Of a stretch of DNA of 64,000 bases, positions 11,047-23,323 are shown piece after piece (the stretch's first letter is position 1; the number at the start of each line of letters is the position of its first letter). Origin of the DNA: Microvelia longipes (lineage: Eukaryota > Arthropoda > Insecta > Hemiptera > Veliidae); assembly GCA_018340805.1 (NCBI GenBank), contig JACMZG010001914.1, positions 48,859,104-48,923,103 on the forward strand, given 5' to 3'. The notes under the pieces are model-generated. The model saw nothing but the letters and a program-made list of their open reading frames with translations, had not been told where the DNA came from and ran no database searches. The translations under genes and the position numbers were made by a program.

Positions 11047-11180
11047 TAAAGAAGAAGTCTTGCGAAACGTATGTTTTCGTCATTAGGGACCTCTGAAACG
11101 GATTTGTGTGGTGGTCCGAGGTTCGACTTCCGTCATGACGCCTATCCCATTAGCGAATTTTATTCTCAAAGGAAATTCGC
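11047..11180 (+). mobile_element. SINE-like family S2, copy 1
   Basis: The order CGTCATTAGGGACCTCTGAA, ACGGATTTGTG, GGTGGTCCGAGGTTCGACTT and CATGACGCCTATCCCATTAG is repeated in reverse complement at 56,330-56,455. GAGGTTCGA followed by TTCC acts as a plausible B box, suggesting a tRNA origin. No target duplication was found. Confidence 0.6.
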
Positions 11181-12712
11181 TAAAAGCCTCAACCGCATTT
11201 GTGGCTAGTAAATTTCTCGAGATGTTTCTATGAATGGGTGAGCACATTTTTTTGTAAACGCGCTGATAAAAACGGGATTATTATATGTTTATATAGTTTT
11301 TAAACCTACAGATAGGGTAACCTCGTTCCATGATTGGCAGCTAGTTTTGGTATTGCGAAACAATATGTTACGAATTTAGTAATTTTTCATGGTATGGGCC
11401 GCTTGGCAGGAACCTCGGCAAAATTAGAAAACGGTTTACTCCTTGCACTCATAAAAATAATTTACTGACACACTTAAATGTCTTTCATTTGATACTACCG
11501 AGTTTTGCAAAGCATGAATAGTTTTGCTTGATACATTTTCTAGGCGTATTTCGCACAATTATACGTATGTCATTTATAGTTAACGTCATACTTAACGCTT
11601 ACTGTGTTTCTATCTCATTGGACAGTTCAATCTTTCGATCTGCATGAGAACCGATTTGATTAAAAGATTAAGTTTGTGCTGTTTACAACAAAAATAATTA
11701 TTACCTGCATTTTGGGTATCACTTTTTATAATGTCTCTTGAATGTTTTAAATTCTTTTTTTATTTTTTAAATCAATTGTAACTGTTTATTTATTAATTAT
11801 TTTAATTAAGATGTAATTGACTTGATGGTGTTTAAATAAACATAAGTGTAATTTTTTATCTAGAATCATCATCTATCATCGTCATTTGTGATAATTAAAA
11901 CAGATTGGTTACCCACGTGGTGGGAGTGATCTGATCGAAAGAATGAAAGATCCAAATTTTATGAGAACCCTTCAACCGAACGGACTCATTCCGGATTCAA
12001 TATCATAGGATAACAACTGTAAGCCGCATCTACTTTTGTGCGCGCTTGTTCGTTTTTGCGATGTAATCGTTGTAATAATAATTTCTACATCTTTAATTAA
12101 GACACCGTAAAGATTATTTATGTCAAAAAATAAAATATGTAAAAGGGAAAATCACTAAAATTAATAATTTACGAAACCTCCAGGCTGATTCAATTTATGA
12201 TAGTGCATTTTAATGAAATGTATTGTAGGAAATATTTAGAGATGCGAAGATAGCGATCTTCCTGTTCTTCGGAAGTATAGGTAGTACCATATTAGAATAT
12301 GTTAATAAGGAAGAAGAAAAAGAATAACTTTCACTGGAAGTTGCATACTTAATTCGATAATTGACTGTAATGTAGTATAAATATGAAACAGTAGGATGTA
12401 ATAATGGTAGGATATGATACAACGCAATGTATTCTGCAATCCTCTTATATCCTTTAATTATTGCTAAGATTGGTCGTCTGTAAATGATGCTCAGAACTTC
12501 ATGTCAAATCCAATGATTGGCATTTCCCTGCTTTGAGATCCTTCAGAAGATGTCTACGAAATTTTTGATTTCTTGCAGAATAGAGAGACCCCTAGGCATA
12601 ATGACGATTTTAACGAGTTTGTTCATAAAATGACACTATTGAGGATGCTTGAATTACGAAAAAGCTGAAAATGACTGAGGAGATCGATTTCAATAGGCTT
12701 ACACACACACAC
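11181..12712. other. Non-coding stretch, no gene recognised
   Basis: Around 11,475-11,570 there is similarity to the left end of the palindromic element at 47,770 (TTTGATACTACCGAGTTTTG). The rest shows no motif-bearing frame. The minus-strand frame at 12,210-12,422 is Tyr/Ser-rich with no recognisable family and is not called. Confidence 0.45.
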
Positions 12713-12832
12713 ACTACATATATATATATATATATAATATAATAATATTATATATAATATATATATTATATATATATATATATATAATTATATATATATA
12801 ATATATATATATAATATATATATATATTATAG
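12713..12832. repeat. TA microsatellite
   Basis: Interrupted TA tract abutting the 3' end of the S1 SINE copy, where other copies carry an ATT tail. This suggests that tail expansion or replacement created it. Confidence 0.9.
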
Positions 12833-13032
12833 CCGTTTAGAGTCTTGCGGCTCAAAAGGATAACCCTGCGGGAACCACCTCGGGTTGTAGAAGCAACCGT
12901 TACGCTCAAAGTGTATTAACTACTTATCTAAACAATTCTTCTATAAACTAAGAGCATAACCTGGGATGCGAACCCCAGACTCCGTGGGTGTCAAAGGGTT
13001 AGTGTAAAAACTAACGCTCTACAACCCTCTAA
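12833..13032 (-). mobile_element. SINE family S1 copy, between two TA tracts
   Basis: Read on the minus strand it has a degenerate A-box region, the B box (GGGGTTCGCATCCCAGG), the GAGCGTAACGG segment, and the GAGCCGCAAGACTC 3' block. The 5' head is degenerate. TA repeats lie directly on both sides (12,713-12,832 and 13,036-13,091), so any target duplication is obscured. Confidence 0.8.
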
Positions 13033-13035
13033 ATA

Positions 13036-13091
13036 TATATTATTATATATATATATATTATATATATATATATAATATATATATATATAAA
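13036..13091. repeat. TA microsatellite
   Basis: TA tract on the 5' side of the S1 SINE. Confidence 0.85.
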
Positions 13092-14084
13092 ATGCTTGTT
13101 TTTACCCTTGCTTATGGCGCAAGATAACATTTGATCTTAACTCGGCGTATGGCGATGGCGATATGTTCGGGAGGGTAATGTTAGAAGGTAAAGCTAATTG
13201 TTTTAAAAAATTATATGACGTCATCAACTCATATTAAGATATCATAAATGTTTTTAAAACTTCAAGTGACATCAAAAACAAGGTGTCATGCTTTAAGGTA
13301 CAGTAGATCAATCAATTGATTGATAATCAATTGAGAACGGTTTTAGCTCAATCGGATCTTTTAAAGAATAAATTTATACGCACCAACTGGGAAACCACTT
13401 ATAAATAATGAATTAAGCTATTATTAAATTTAAATTTATTGCCTAAAAGTTTCAAGAACAAAATTAGACACAAATATTCTTATCAATACTCATTATATTT
13501 TGTCGTAAAGTTGGGCTTTTAAAATGATGAGTGATAAAATAAACAAAAGATATCAGCATTTTAAGTCCCTGACTTACAAGTTTATTGACGTTTCCAACCG
13601 AGATAATTACTTATATTTTATACAAAATAATATTTTTATTACACATGAATTTCCCCGTTATTCAAGGCCAAATAAGTAACATAGATACTAGTTATGTAAT
13701 ACAGGGAATACACTATACATATTCAAACGAATTACATACACGCCTGTTTATAACATCATGCATTTTATCCTATTAGTTTTTTCATTAAAATGTTCGTTCG
13801 TAAAATCATTATTCCATTGTTTGGTGAGTATTTATGTTTCTTGGGTCCGAAATAAAAACAATCAAAAATTTGGTTATACAATGTACAATTTACAAGCTTT
13901 TATTTTAAAGCTACCCGGTGGGTGGAATTACGTTGCGTGGTGAATTTCATGTCAGTCTTTTTGTCCAACGGTGAATTTCAAATCAGTCTTTTTATCCAAC
14001 GGTGAATTTCAGAGGCGTTACCTCTTTTGTCTTAATTATCCTTTGTAAAAAAATGGCAGAAAAACTTAGAGATTTCATTTATTC
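13092..14084. other. Non-coding stretch, no gene recognised
   Basis: AT-rich. At 13,940-14,010 a block containing GGTGAATTTCA, TCAGTCTTTT and TCCAAC is repeated in tandem (two to three copies of about 37 bp). Two short plus-strand frames (13,585-13,943) have no motif. Confidence 0.4.
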
Positions 14085-14385
14085 TACTCACATCTCTGTT
14101 GCGGGGGATGCATAGAGATATATACTAGAGGGGGCATAACCTATCTTTATACCCTGAGAGGCCTGAAACATCTTTTTGGGGCTCTGGGTAACCTCATTGA
14201 AACCTACTTTTATGAGAAAGTTAAGGTTATAACAAATCAACACCTCTTTTGTTTGGGTTTTGTTTCCTATTATAAACGTTGTATTATATAACTTACTGTT
14301 TCTTTTAATGTTTATTTTATCATAAAAATATACAAGGGTGTTCAGGTTACTTTTTTGATGTTTCAACATTCAACCGATAGAGCCC
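14085..14385 (-). repeat. Dispersed family R2 copy
   Basis: It shares, in reverse complement, the segment with TTATAACCTTAAC, GATGAGGTTACACAGAG (diverged), CCCTGAAAGCCCC and GCCCCCTC. That segment is found at 33,950-34,197 and 50,205-50,490, and partly at 59,590-59,655. The minus-strand open frame covering it is therefore repeat sequence, not a gene. Confidence 0.6.
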
Positions 14386-14573
14386 CTCTAGTAATATATC
14401 TCATGGGTGGATGTGTGGTGACAACAATATTGAAACCTTCCCACATACCTCGGTACATGCCCCTCCCTAGTGGAACATGTCATCTTCTTTTTCTCTCTTT
14501 TTACTAACAACTGAATCACCTGAATCCAACCGGTGGATCCTCAGGTGAATTAAAAGACAAGCCGTGTAATATA

Positions 14574-14778
14574 AAGTCGCCCAAGATGCGTTTTACGATC
14601 CCATACTACCTAAAGAGTCGCCCAAAATGCGTCTTACGATCCCACACTACCTAAAGAGTCGCCCGAGATGTGTCTTACGATCCCATTCTACCTAAAGAGT
14701 CGCCCAAGATGTGTCTCACGATCCCATACTACCTAAAGAGTCGCCCAAGATGCGTCTTACGATCCCATACTACCTAAA
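14574..14778 (+). repeat. 41-bp tandem repeat, five copies (left of giant element)
   Basis: Units of 41 bp with GTCGCCCAAGATGCGTCTTA, CGATCCCATA and CTACCTAAA; each CGTCTTACG to the next is 41 bases. The array is interrupted by the giant palindromic element after CCTAAA and resumes at 26,957 in the same orientation, so the array was the insertion target. Confidence 0.9.
14773..14778 (+). repeat. Target site duplication CCTAAA (left)
   Basis: CCTAAA ends the last complete 41-bp unit before the element. The same six bases begin the flank at 26,957-26,962, after which the unit continues with GAGTCGCCC. An uninterrupted unit reads CCTAAAGAGTCGCCC once, so six bases were duplicated on insertion. 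Confidence 0.85.
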
Positions 14779-15099
14779 AGTAGATTAGGTGTCACTATGG
14801 GCAGACACAAATGCCTTTTGAACCCTGGAGAAATTAAATGTTAAAGTTTTGGAGGTGGGGGTATATTAATGATGTGGGGATTAAGTATGACGTATTAAGG
14901 TGTAGGGGTGGGGGTTTGGAATTTTTTGAAAATTGATGTTGAGGGGGGTGAGGTATTTTGAAATTTTGTATTGAATGAATTAATTATTTTTTGTACCAAT
15001 TTTAACATTGTTTATTATTATTATTTGTTGTATGTAATTGTGAGTATGTGAGTGAGTGTGTGAGAGAGAGATAGACAATTAGAGCGAGAGAGAAAGTGA

Positions 15100-15182
15100 A
15101 CCGACCCTGACAGGATTCGAACCAACGACCTTAAGAACGAGAAGCGAAGACTTTACCAACGAGCCAACGAACCTTCATATTA
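15100..15182 (-). ncRNA. tRNA-like sequence in left arm
   Basis: On the minus strand GGTTCGTTGGCTCGTTGGTA resembles a tRNA 5' half with an A box, and GGTTCGAATCC is an exact B box about 38 bases further on. The acceptor and T stems do not pair well, so this is a tRNA-derived relic or SINE head rather than a working tRNA. The mirror copy is at 26,550-26,632. Confidence 0.5.
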
Positions 15183-15229
15183 TAAGGAGGTGTTTACTCG
15201 TACTTAACTTATCATTGATATTTTGATGC

Positions 15230-15460
15230 CATATATCGAAAAAGTATCGAACGATATATTTAATTGAACATGTGTCGGTTTCATGTATCGAAAATGTTTC
15301 TTCGACCTATTGGGTATCGAAAATATATCGAACGATACATTGAATCATACATGAGTTGATGTCATGTATCGAAAATTGTCTTTTTCGATCTATTAAGTAT
15401 CGAAAATGTATCGAACGATACATTTTTAATCCTACATTTACTAATGCGATGTATTGATTC
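15230..15460. repeat. Cluster of GTATCGAACGATAC-type motifs, outer left
   Basis: Near-palindromic words such as ATCGAACGATACATT recur about every 80-90 bp, alternating with ATGTATCGAAAATTGTCTTT and CGATCTATTAAGTATCG. Similar clusters lie at the inner end of the left arm (20,390-20,620) and at mirrored places in the right arm (about 22,060-22,290 and 26,300-26,510). Repeated subterminal words of this kind are often protein-binding sites in DNA transposons; that role is inference. Confidence 0.65.
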
Positions 15461-15826
15461 TCTTTTTAAGTGACATTATAGATAAGAAAATGTCAATTAT
15501 TGTTTGAAGTATTAAACAATGAAAACTCAGGAAAATTTATAATTCTATGTATCCCTACTAGGTAGCGCTAGTCGTTGATTTTTGTTATGCGGGGCTATGC
15601 AATCTATAAATAGAAATTACAAAAACGAATTATTTACTTAGATTTTATTTTATAATTTTTTTTATTTATATAATATTATTTCTAATTCTAGTAATGTAAC
15701 GTTATAATATATTACTATTGATATTTAATTTTATCTATTATTTAAAGTTATATTATTTTTATGTGAATTATACAATGTTGTAGTGTCGCATCTGTAAATG
15801 TTTTATTTGACGCGAAGAGATCTCGA

Positions 15827-15976
15827 CATTCATTAAGCGGCAAACAGATACGGGGCTAAATAATAATAATAATTATATAACGATATTCCTGATATATTAA
15901 AGTATTCATTCAGCGGCAAACAAATACGTGGCTAAATAATAATAATAATTATATAACGATATTCCTGATGTATTAA
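15827..15976 (+). repeat. Tandem duplication of about 70 bp in left arm
   Basis: Two near-identical units starting CATTAAGCGGCAAACAGATA / CATTCAGCGGCAAACAAATA and continuing through GGGCTAAATAATAATAATAA and ACGATATTCCTGAT. The mirror copy is near 25,750-25,900. Confidence 0.75.
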
Positions 15977-16424
15977 AATATTGTCTTATTATCGTACACT
16001 TTTATTTGAATGTATACATAAGTATATATATAAACTATCGATAACCTATAACTACATTTAAAACGTACGAGGAACCAGGAGATTAATTTTATTTGTAGAA
16101 AACTATCAATAATTTAAGTTGTATACTTCTCTACTAGATAGCGCTAGTCGTTAATTGTATGAGGCTAGGTTAGAAAGGTGGCTTATGTTTAAAACCCGAC
16201 TTTCGAAGCCAATATTCCACATTACGATGTGCAGTTAAGCGTTTAGAGCAGTATCGGAGCAATTGTGAGCCATCTTAAGTAGTTTTTGGGCCAATATAAG
16301 CATAGCCACAGTAGAGCCAATTTCTACTAGGCACCGCTATAATGCATTTGTATCAATTGTCCCAGGTTTTACTAGTGATACGATGAACTATGAATATTTT
16401 TTAATAATTTCAGACGTTTTAAAA

Positions 16425-16960
16425 TGGTGTTTTACTTTTTTTCGTGAATACCGTAGGTATATAGGAAAAGTATTGTGTTGCAATAAAACCGAAACCGGGA
16501 TGAATCTGGAATAATCCGTTCTAGGTGTTCCTAAGACCTATCCTGACTGGTTATCAAAAATTTTCTAGCTGTCTGTATATATGTGTGTGTGTGTATATAT
16601 AAGTGTGTGTTTCTGTGTCTGTTATCATCGTAGCTCCAGTGCTTTATACTAGAGAGTTGAAACTTTGTACAAAAATCAGTCTATAGGTGTAGTAGTGATA
16701 TTCATAATTTGTTATCATATTGCGATCAAATTGAGATAAGGCAGGCATAAGACTATATAGTACTATATCTATGTACGTCCATGTATAAGACTATCATATG
16801 AATAAATTTCATTAGTTTGACTTTACATAAGTTTTAAATTTAACGAATTTGTAATTTCTGAAGATGCGCGAAGCGCGTAAGAAGAAGAGAGTATTAGCGT
16901 TGAGATGTATATATGATGATTAGATGTTGCGGGGTACCCCGAATCAATATTTCTTCAAAT
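16425..16960 (+). repeat. R1-related segment inside left arm
   Basis: GAATACCGTAGGTATATAGG, CCGAAACCGGGATGAATC, GTTATCATCGTAGCTCC and GAGAGTTGAAACTTTGTAC, then a diverged distal part ending GGGGTACCCCGAATC, follow the order of family R1. A GT/TA microsatellite sits at the same internal position as in other R1 copies (about 16,575-16,610). The mirror copy is at about 24,780-25,310. Confidence 0.7.
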
Positions 16961-17865
16961 ATAACTTCATGAGAATCACTGTGGATTGATATGGTAATTA
17001 TAAGTTAGAAAAACTTGTATCTATCCAAAGGAGGCCTTCTTGACAAAAAATATCATGTCCTTATATCGTTGGACATTTTATACGTCCTTTAGGACATACA
17101 AATATGTCCTTACGGACATTTTGCACGTCTGTAAGGACATACAAAATGTGTATGTAGATATCGCACGAGCAACCCGGAGGTTATTACTGTTTATAGAAAA
17201 CTCTTAATTATTTAAGTTTTCTAGTTCTCTACTAGGTAGCGCTAGTCGTTGATTGTATAGGGTAGGCTAGAATAGTAACTTATGTTTAAAATCTTACTTA
17301 ACTCGGCAACATATTAACAATTATTCGGCGATAGTTAGTGTTATGAATATATAATATTAAATTGTCATTATTATAATATTGGTTTGCATTTACTATACTT
17401 TTTAATAGATCTATAATTTTTTATTAACCTACATATTATAGATACACTTTATATATGTATGTCCATGTATAAGACAACATATGTTTAAGTTTCATTAGTT
17501 TAACTTTAAATTAGTTTCATAAGTTTAAATTTAGCGAATTGTATATTTTGAAGACGAGCGAAGTGAGTAAAAATCAGGGAGTATGAGCATAGGGAATCCG
17601 ATATTGATGATAAATTTTTGAGGTACCCCGTATCTGTTTCTTTTTATTTCTTATGATACACTGAGGATGTTTATAGTAAATTATAAGTTGGGAAAATCTT
17701 GTATCTACCCAAAAGGAGGCCTTCTTAGACAAAAAAAAATATCATGTCCTTATATCGTTGGACATTTTGTACGTCCGTACGGACATACAAAATGTGTAAG
17801 TAGGAATGACAGATGAATCGTTGATTTTTCGGTGTCATAGGTTTCTACTTTAAATAATTGTATAT

Positions 17866-18725
17866 CGATATTGTTAAAACTATCAAAGTATATGTCCATA
17901 TATTAATGACTATATAATTATCCACCACCATAATTGTCCACTAATTGTATGACCATACATGCCAGACGATTACTATAAAAATTAATGGGTACTTGAATTT
18001 ACAGTGGTCAACTTAGCGAGGGTCGACAACAGTAATTCGCAAGAGCTCCACACAAGCTGAGTTAATCAGGGTGATGATTTGGAAAGTAACACTTGATATA
18101 AATTCGGCGATGTTTACTTTTTACGACAGCGCTGTTAAAATCTCAATATACCCGATACTTTATTAATTATAATTAGTTGTAGGCTTTATATTCAGTATTT
18201 ATTATTTGTGCTTTCTACGAAGTACGAAATTAATAATGTTATTACTATTGAGTAATAATATTATACATTTAAATAGTAGAAGGAACCAGGAGAATATTCT
18301 ATTTGTATAACAGTCTTAATTATTTAAGTTTTCTTGTTCTCTACTAGGTAGCGCTAGTCGTTGTTTTCATGGGCTATGCAATTACTATATATATATATAG
18401 TAATTATATATTATATATATATATAATAATATATATAATAATATATATATATAATTATTACAATAACGAATGGTTTACTTAGATTTTTTATTTATTTATA
18501 TTGATTAATATTAATATCATTTCTAATTCAAGTAATATGTAACGTTGTATAATATATAACTGATATTTAATTTAATTTATTAATATAGATATTTTTTTAT
18601 TTAAATTATACAATGTTTTAGTGTCGCATCTATAAAAATTGGAGAAATTTTTAATTCAAAAAAGTAAACTTCACCGAAATCTTATACCAAGCGGTAGTTT
18701 TTAATACATCACCTGAATTAACTCA
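17866..18725 (+). repeat. Arm segment, first copy of a probable assembly duplication
   Basis: It runs from GTATATCGATATTGTTAAAA to TTAACTCA and includes TCCACCACCATAATTGTCCA and a TA tract at 18,386-18,455. The right arm has this segment only once (about 22,950-23,860). Confidence 0.75.
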
Positions 18726-18726
18726 N
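18726..18726. other. Ambiguous base (N) at a duplication junction
   Basis: The only N in the window. It lies exactly between two consecutive copies of a segment that is single in the opposite arm, which is typical of an imperfect assembly or gap-fill join. Confidence 0.9.
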
Positions 18727-19249
18727 TGTATATCGATATGTTAAACTATCCAAGAATATGTCCATATATTATGCTTATAATATCCACCACCATAATTGTC
18801 CACTAATTGTATGACCATACATGCCAGACGATTACCTATAAAATTGGGGTACTTGAATTTACAATGGTCAACTTAGCGAGGGTCGACAACAGTAATATCG
18901 CAAGAGCTCCACACAAAAGCTGAGTTAATCAGGGTGATGTATTTGGAAAGTAACACTGATATAAGATTCGGCGGATGTTTAACTTTTACGACAGCGCTGT
19001 TTAAAATCTCAATATACCCGAATACTTTATTATTATATTAGTGTAGGCTTATATTCAGATTTATTATTTTGTGCTTTCTACGAAGTACGAAATTAAATAA
19101 TGTTATTACTATTGAGTAATAATATTATACATTTAAATAGTAAAAGGAAACCAGGAAATATTCCTATTGTATAACAGTCTTAATTATTTAAGTTTTCTTG
19201 TTCTCTACTAGGTAGCGCTAGTCGTGTTTTTCATGGGGCTATGCAATTC

Positions 19250-19308
<59 letters not shown>

Positions 19309-19577
19309 TATATATAAGTTATTACAAAACGATGGTTACTTAGATTTTTTTTATTTATATTGAATATATTAATATCATTTCTAATTCAAGTATATGTACG
19401 TTATAATATATAACTGATATTAATTTATTATTTATTAATTAGATATTATTTTTATTAAATATACAATGTTTTAGTGTCGCATCTATAAAATTGGAGAAAT
19501 TTTAATTCAAAAAAGTAAACATTCACCGAATCTTATACCAGCGGTAGTTTTAAATACATCACCCTGATTAACTCAGA
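18727..19577 (+). repeat. Arm segment, second copy, probably artefactual
   Basis: It repeats 17,866-18,725 from TGTATATCGATATGTTAAAC onwards. It has many single-base losses in homopolymers and short repeats (for example AGTCGTGTTTTTCATGGGG against AGTCGTTGTTTTCATGGG), as expected of less-polished long-read sequence. A real tandem duplication is possible but less likely. Confidence 0.65.
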
Positions 19578-20898
19578 TTGTTGTGGGCGCTCTTGCTATA
19601 TCATTGTTATCTACCCCCCTAAATGACCTCATGAGTGGTTTTCGCAAAAAGTTTTCTGTCTATAAGTGCGTGGTGTGTGTGTGTGTGCAGATACATGATT
19701 GCAGTCGAAATGTTCAATACTTTTTGTATTGTTTATATGAAATGTACAATTTCGATACATGACGTCATCACATGTATGATTGAATGTCTCGTCCAAAAGA
19801 TCGTTTCAACTTTCTAGCATAAAAACACTGGGAGTTACAATGATAACAGACACAGATGATGACAACATGAAACTATGAGACACACACACACTACATTTAT
19901 ACACACTTGTATAAAAAAAATGTAGTTATACACATGTATAACTACATTTAAACGCACGAGGAACCAGGAGATTAATTCTATTTGTAGAAAACTCTCAACA
20001 ATTTAAGTAGTCTACTTCTCTACTAGATAGCGCTAGTCAATAATTGTATGAGGCTAGGTTAGAGAAGGTAGCATATGTTAAAATGTGACTTTCGAAGCAT
20101 TACGAGCTTCAGTTAAGCGTTTAGAGCAGTATCGAAGTCATTGTGAGCCATCTTAAGTAGTTTTTGGGCCGATGTAAGCCGTAGCAGCAGCAGCAGTACA
20201 GCCAATTCTCTACATACAATTCCGCTATAATGCATTTTGTATCAATTGTCCGAGGTTTTACAAGTAGTATTCATGAATTATGAATATTATTTTAATAGTT
20301 TCAGACGTTTTAAAATGGTGTTTTTACTTTTTTTTTCGTGAACACCGTAGGTATATATAGTGTTTTCTATGCTAGAAAGTTGAAACGATCTTTCAAGTAT
20401 CGAAATGTATCGAACGATACATTCAATCATACATGTGTTGACGTCATGTATCGAAATTGTTCTTTTCGATCTATTATGTATTGAATGATACATTTTAACG
20501 CTACATTAATAAAATAATAACTATGGAATATTCATAATTATATTTATATTAATTCCGCGATGATTCTCAATTTGTTCGAAAAGTCTATTCGATCTATTAG
20601 GTATCGAACGATACATTTTTAAATCTACGTTTATTATACGATGTATCTGAAACTCTTTTAAAGTGACATTTTACATTGAAAATGACAATTCTTGAAACAT
20701 CCTCAGTGTAATCATAAGAAATAAAAAAGAACAGGTACGGGTACCTCGAAACATTGTATCATCATATCGGATTCCCTACGCTCATATTCCTGCTTCGTAC
20801 GAGCTTCGCTCGTCTTCAGAATATACAATTCGCTAAATTTAAACTGCAACACGTCTTCGGACTCGCTCCATAATGAAAATAGATCAGATCTTACTGCT

Positions 20899-21784
20899 TG
20901 CAAGTGATTATAATTAATAAATTAACGCAATGACTATCCACAACTTTCGTTATTAAAAATAGTAATATTATTATTACGACTGTCTGATGATGTCATAATT
21001 GTTGAAATTCCCTTTATTAATAATTAATATTACAAATGTAAAGTTCATATTTTACTATTATTAGGTATCAGGCATCATGTTACTGAATTGAAAGTAAATG
21101 AGAATGTCGACAAAAAAATCGGGTACGGGGTACCTCAGAACTTTTTCTCATCATATCGGATTCACTACGCTCATCCTCCCTGCTTCGGACGAGATTTTCA
21201 ATTTTATTACACTTCAAAAATCAGGATAACCAGCAGTAAAATACTAGCAAATTATGATTAATTCTTTTTGTCCAAATTAGGCCACCAGTTTGGTTGGACA
21301 AAATAACAAATTGCTGGAAAATACAATTAAAGGCGTTCCAAGATAACACATCGATGTATTGAAAATTACGATATTATATTATTTTTGCCACGCCATGCCG
21401 CCTCGTACAATGTTTCAACTCTCTAGTATAAAAACACTGGGAGCTATGATGATTAGCTCTGATCACCCTAACGGCGCAATCCTTATTGAGATATTACTTA
21501 TTTCTAACAGTTGTGACGTGTAATTAATAGCTTAAAAAATAAGGGCCTTGATAAGGACCATCCTCAATATGAGAAAAAGGCGTTCCAAGATAACACATCG
21601 ATGTATTGAAAATTACGATATTATATTATTTTTGCCGCGCCATGCCGCCTCGTACAAAGTTGCATAAACATGTCAAAATCTGTTTAAACATGTTATAACT
21701 TGCATTAGTGTGACGACATCGCATAAACGTATCCAAACCTGTATTCCCCGTTAAATATTGCATTAGTGTGACTTCATGGCACCA
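20899..21784. other. Central spacer of giant palindrome
   Basis: About 885 bp not mirrored between the arms. It holds an R1 end fragment on the minus strand (21,110-21,200, starting CGGGTACGGGGTACCTCAG) and a direct repeat of about 85 bp at about 21,332-21,418 and 21,577-21,655 (AGGCGTTCCAAGATAACACA through GCCGCCTCGTACAA). No open frame of note. Confidence 0.7.
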
Positions 21785-23217
21785 GTAAGATCTGATCTAT
21801 TTTCATTATGGAGCGAGTCCGAAGACGTGTTGCAGTTTAAATTTAGCGAATTGTATATTCTGAAGACGAGCGAAGCTCGTACGAAGCAGGGAATATGAGC
21901 GTAGGGAATCCGATATGATGATACAATGTTTCGAGGTACCCCGTACCTGTTCTTTTTTATTTCTTATGATTACACTGAGGATGTTTCAAGAATTGTCATT
22001 TTCAATGTAAAATGTCACTTTAAAAGAGTTTCAGATACATCGTATAATAAACGTAGATTTAAAAATGTATCGTTCGATACCTAATAGATCGAATAGACTT
22101 TTCGAACAAATTGAGAATCATCGCGGAATTAATATAAATATAATTATGAATATTCCATAGTTATTATTATTATTAATGTAGCGTTAAAAATGTATCATTC
22201 AATACATAATAGATCGAAAAAGAACAATTTCGATACATGACGTCAACACATGTATGATTGAATGTATCGTTCGATACATTTCGATACTTGAAAGATCGTT
22301 TCAACTTTCTAGCAAAGAAACACTATATACCTACGGTGTTCACGAAAAAAAGTAAAAACACCATTTTAAACGTAAGATGGCTCACAATGACTTCGATACT
22401 GCTCTAAACGCTTAACTGAAGCTCGTAATGCTTCGAAAGTCACATTTTAAACATATGCTACCTTTCTAACCTAGCCTCATACAATTATTGACTAGCGCTA
22501 TCTAGTAGAGAAGTAGACTACTTAAATTGTTGAGAGTTTTCTACAAATAGAATTAATCTCCTGGTTCCTCGTGCGTTTAAATGTAGTTATACATGTGTAT
22601 AACTACATTTTTTTTTATACAAGTGTGTATAAATGTAGTGTGTGTGTGTCTCATAGTTTCATGTTGTCATCATCTGTGTCTGTTATCATTGTAACTCCCA
22701 GTGTTTTTATGCTAGAAAGTTGAAACGATCTTTTGGACGAGACATTCAATCATACATGTGATGACGTCATGTATCGAAATTGTACATTTCATATAAACAA
22801 TACAAAAAGAATTGAACATTTCGACTGCATCATGTATCTGCACACACACACACACACACGCACATATAGACAGAAAACTTTGCGAAAACCACTCAGGAGG
22901 TCATTTTAGGGGGGTAGATAACAATGATATAGCAAGAGCGCCACAACAATCTGAGTTAATCAGGGTGATGTATTTAAAAACTACCGCTTGGTATAAGATT
23001 CGGTGAATGTTTACTTTTTTTGAATTAAAATTTCTCCAATTTTTATAGATGCGACACTAAAACATTGTATAATTTAAATAAAAATAATATCTATATAAAT
23101 AGATAAAAATTAAATATCAGTTATATATTATAACGTTACATATTACTTGAATTAGAAATGATATTAATATATTCAATATAAATAAATAAAAATCTAAGTA
23201 AACCATTCGTTTTGTAA

Positions 23218-23323
<106 letters not shown>

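Larger units (their letters stand above)
14779..20898 (+). repeat. Left arm of giant palindrome
   Basis: It matches the reverse complement of 21,785-26,956 from end to end, except for one extra segment of about 0.85 kb (18,727-19,577) discussed separately. Inside, diverged modules recur at roughly 0.6-1.1 kb spacing. Each has GGAACCAGGAG-like sequence, a TTAATTATTTAAGTTTTC-type block, and TAGCGCTAGTCG (15,563; 16,139; 17,237; 18,349; 19,213; 20,028). Confidence 0.85.
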
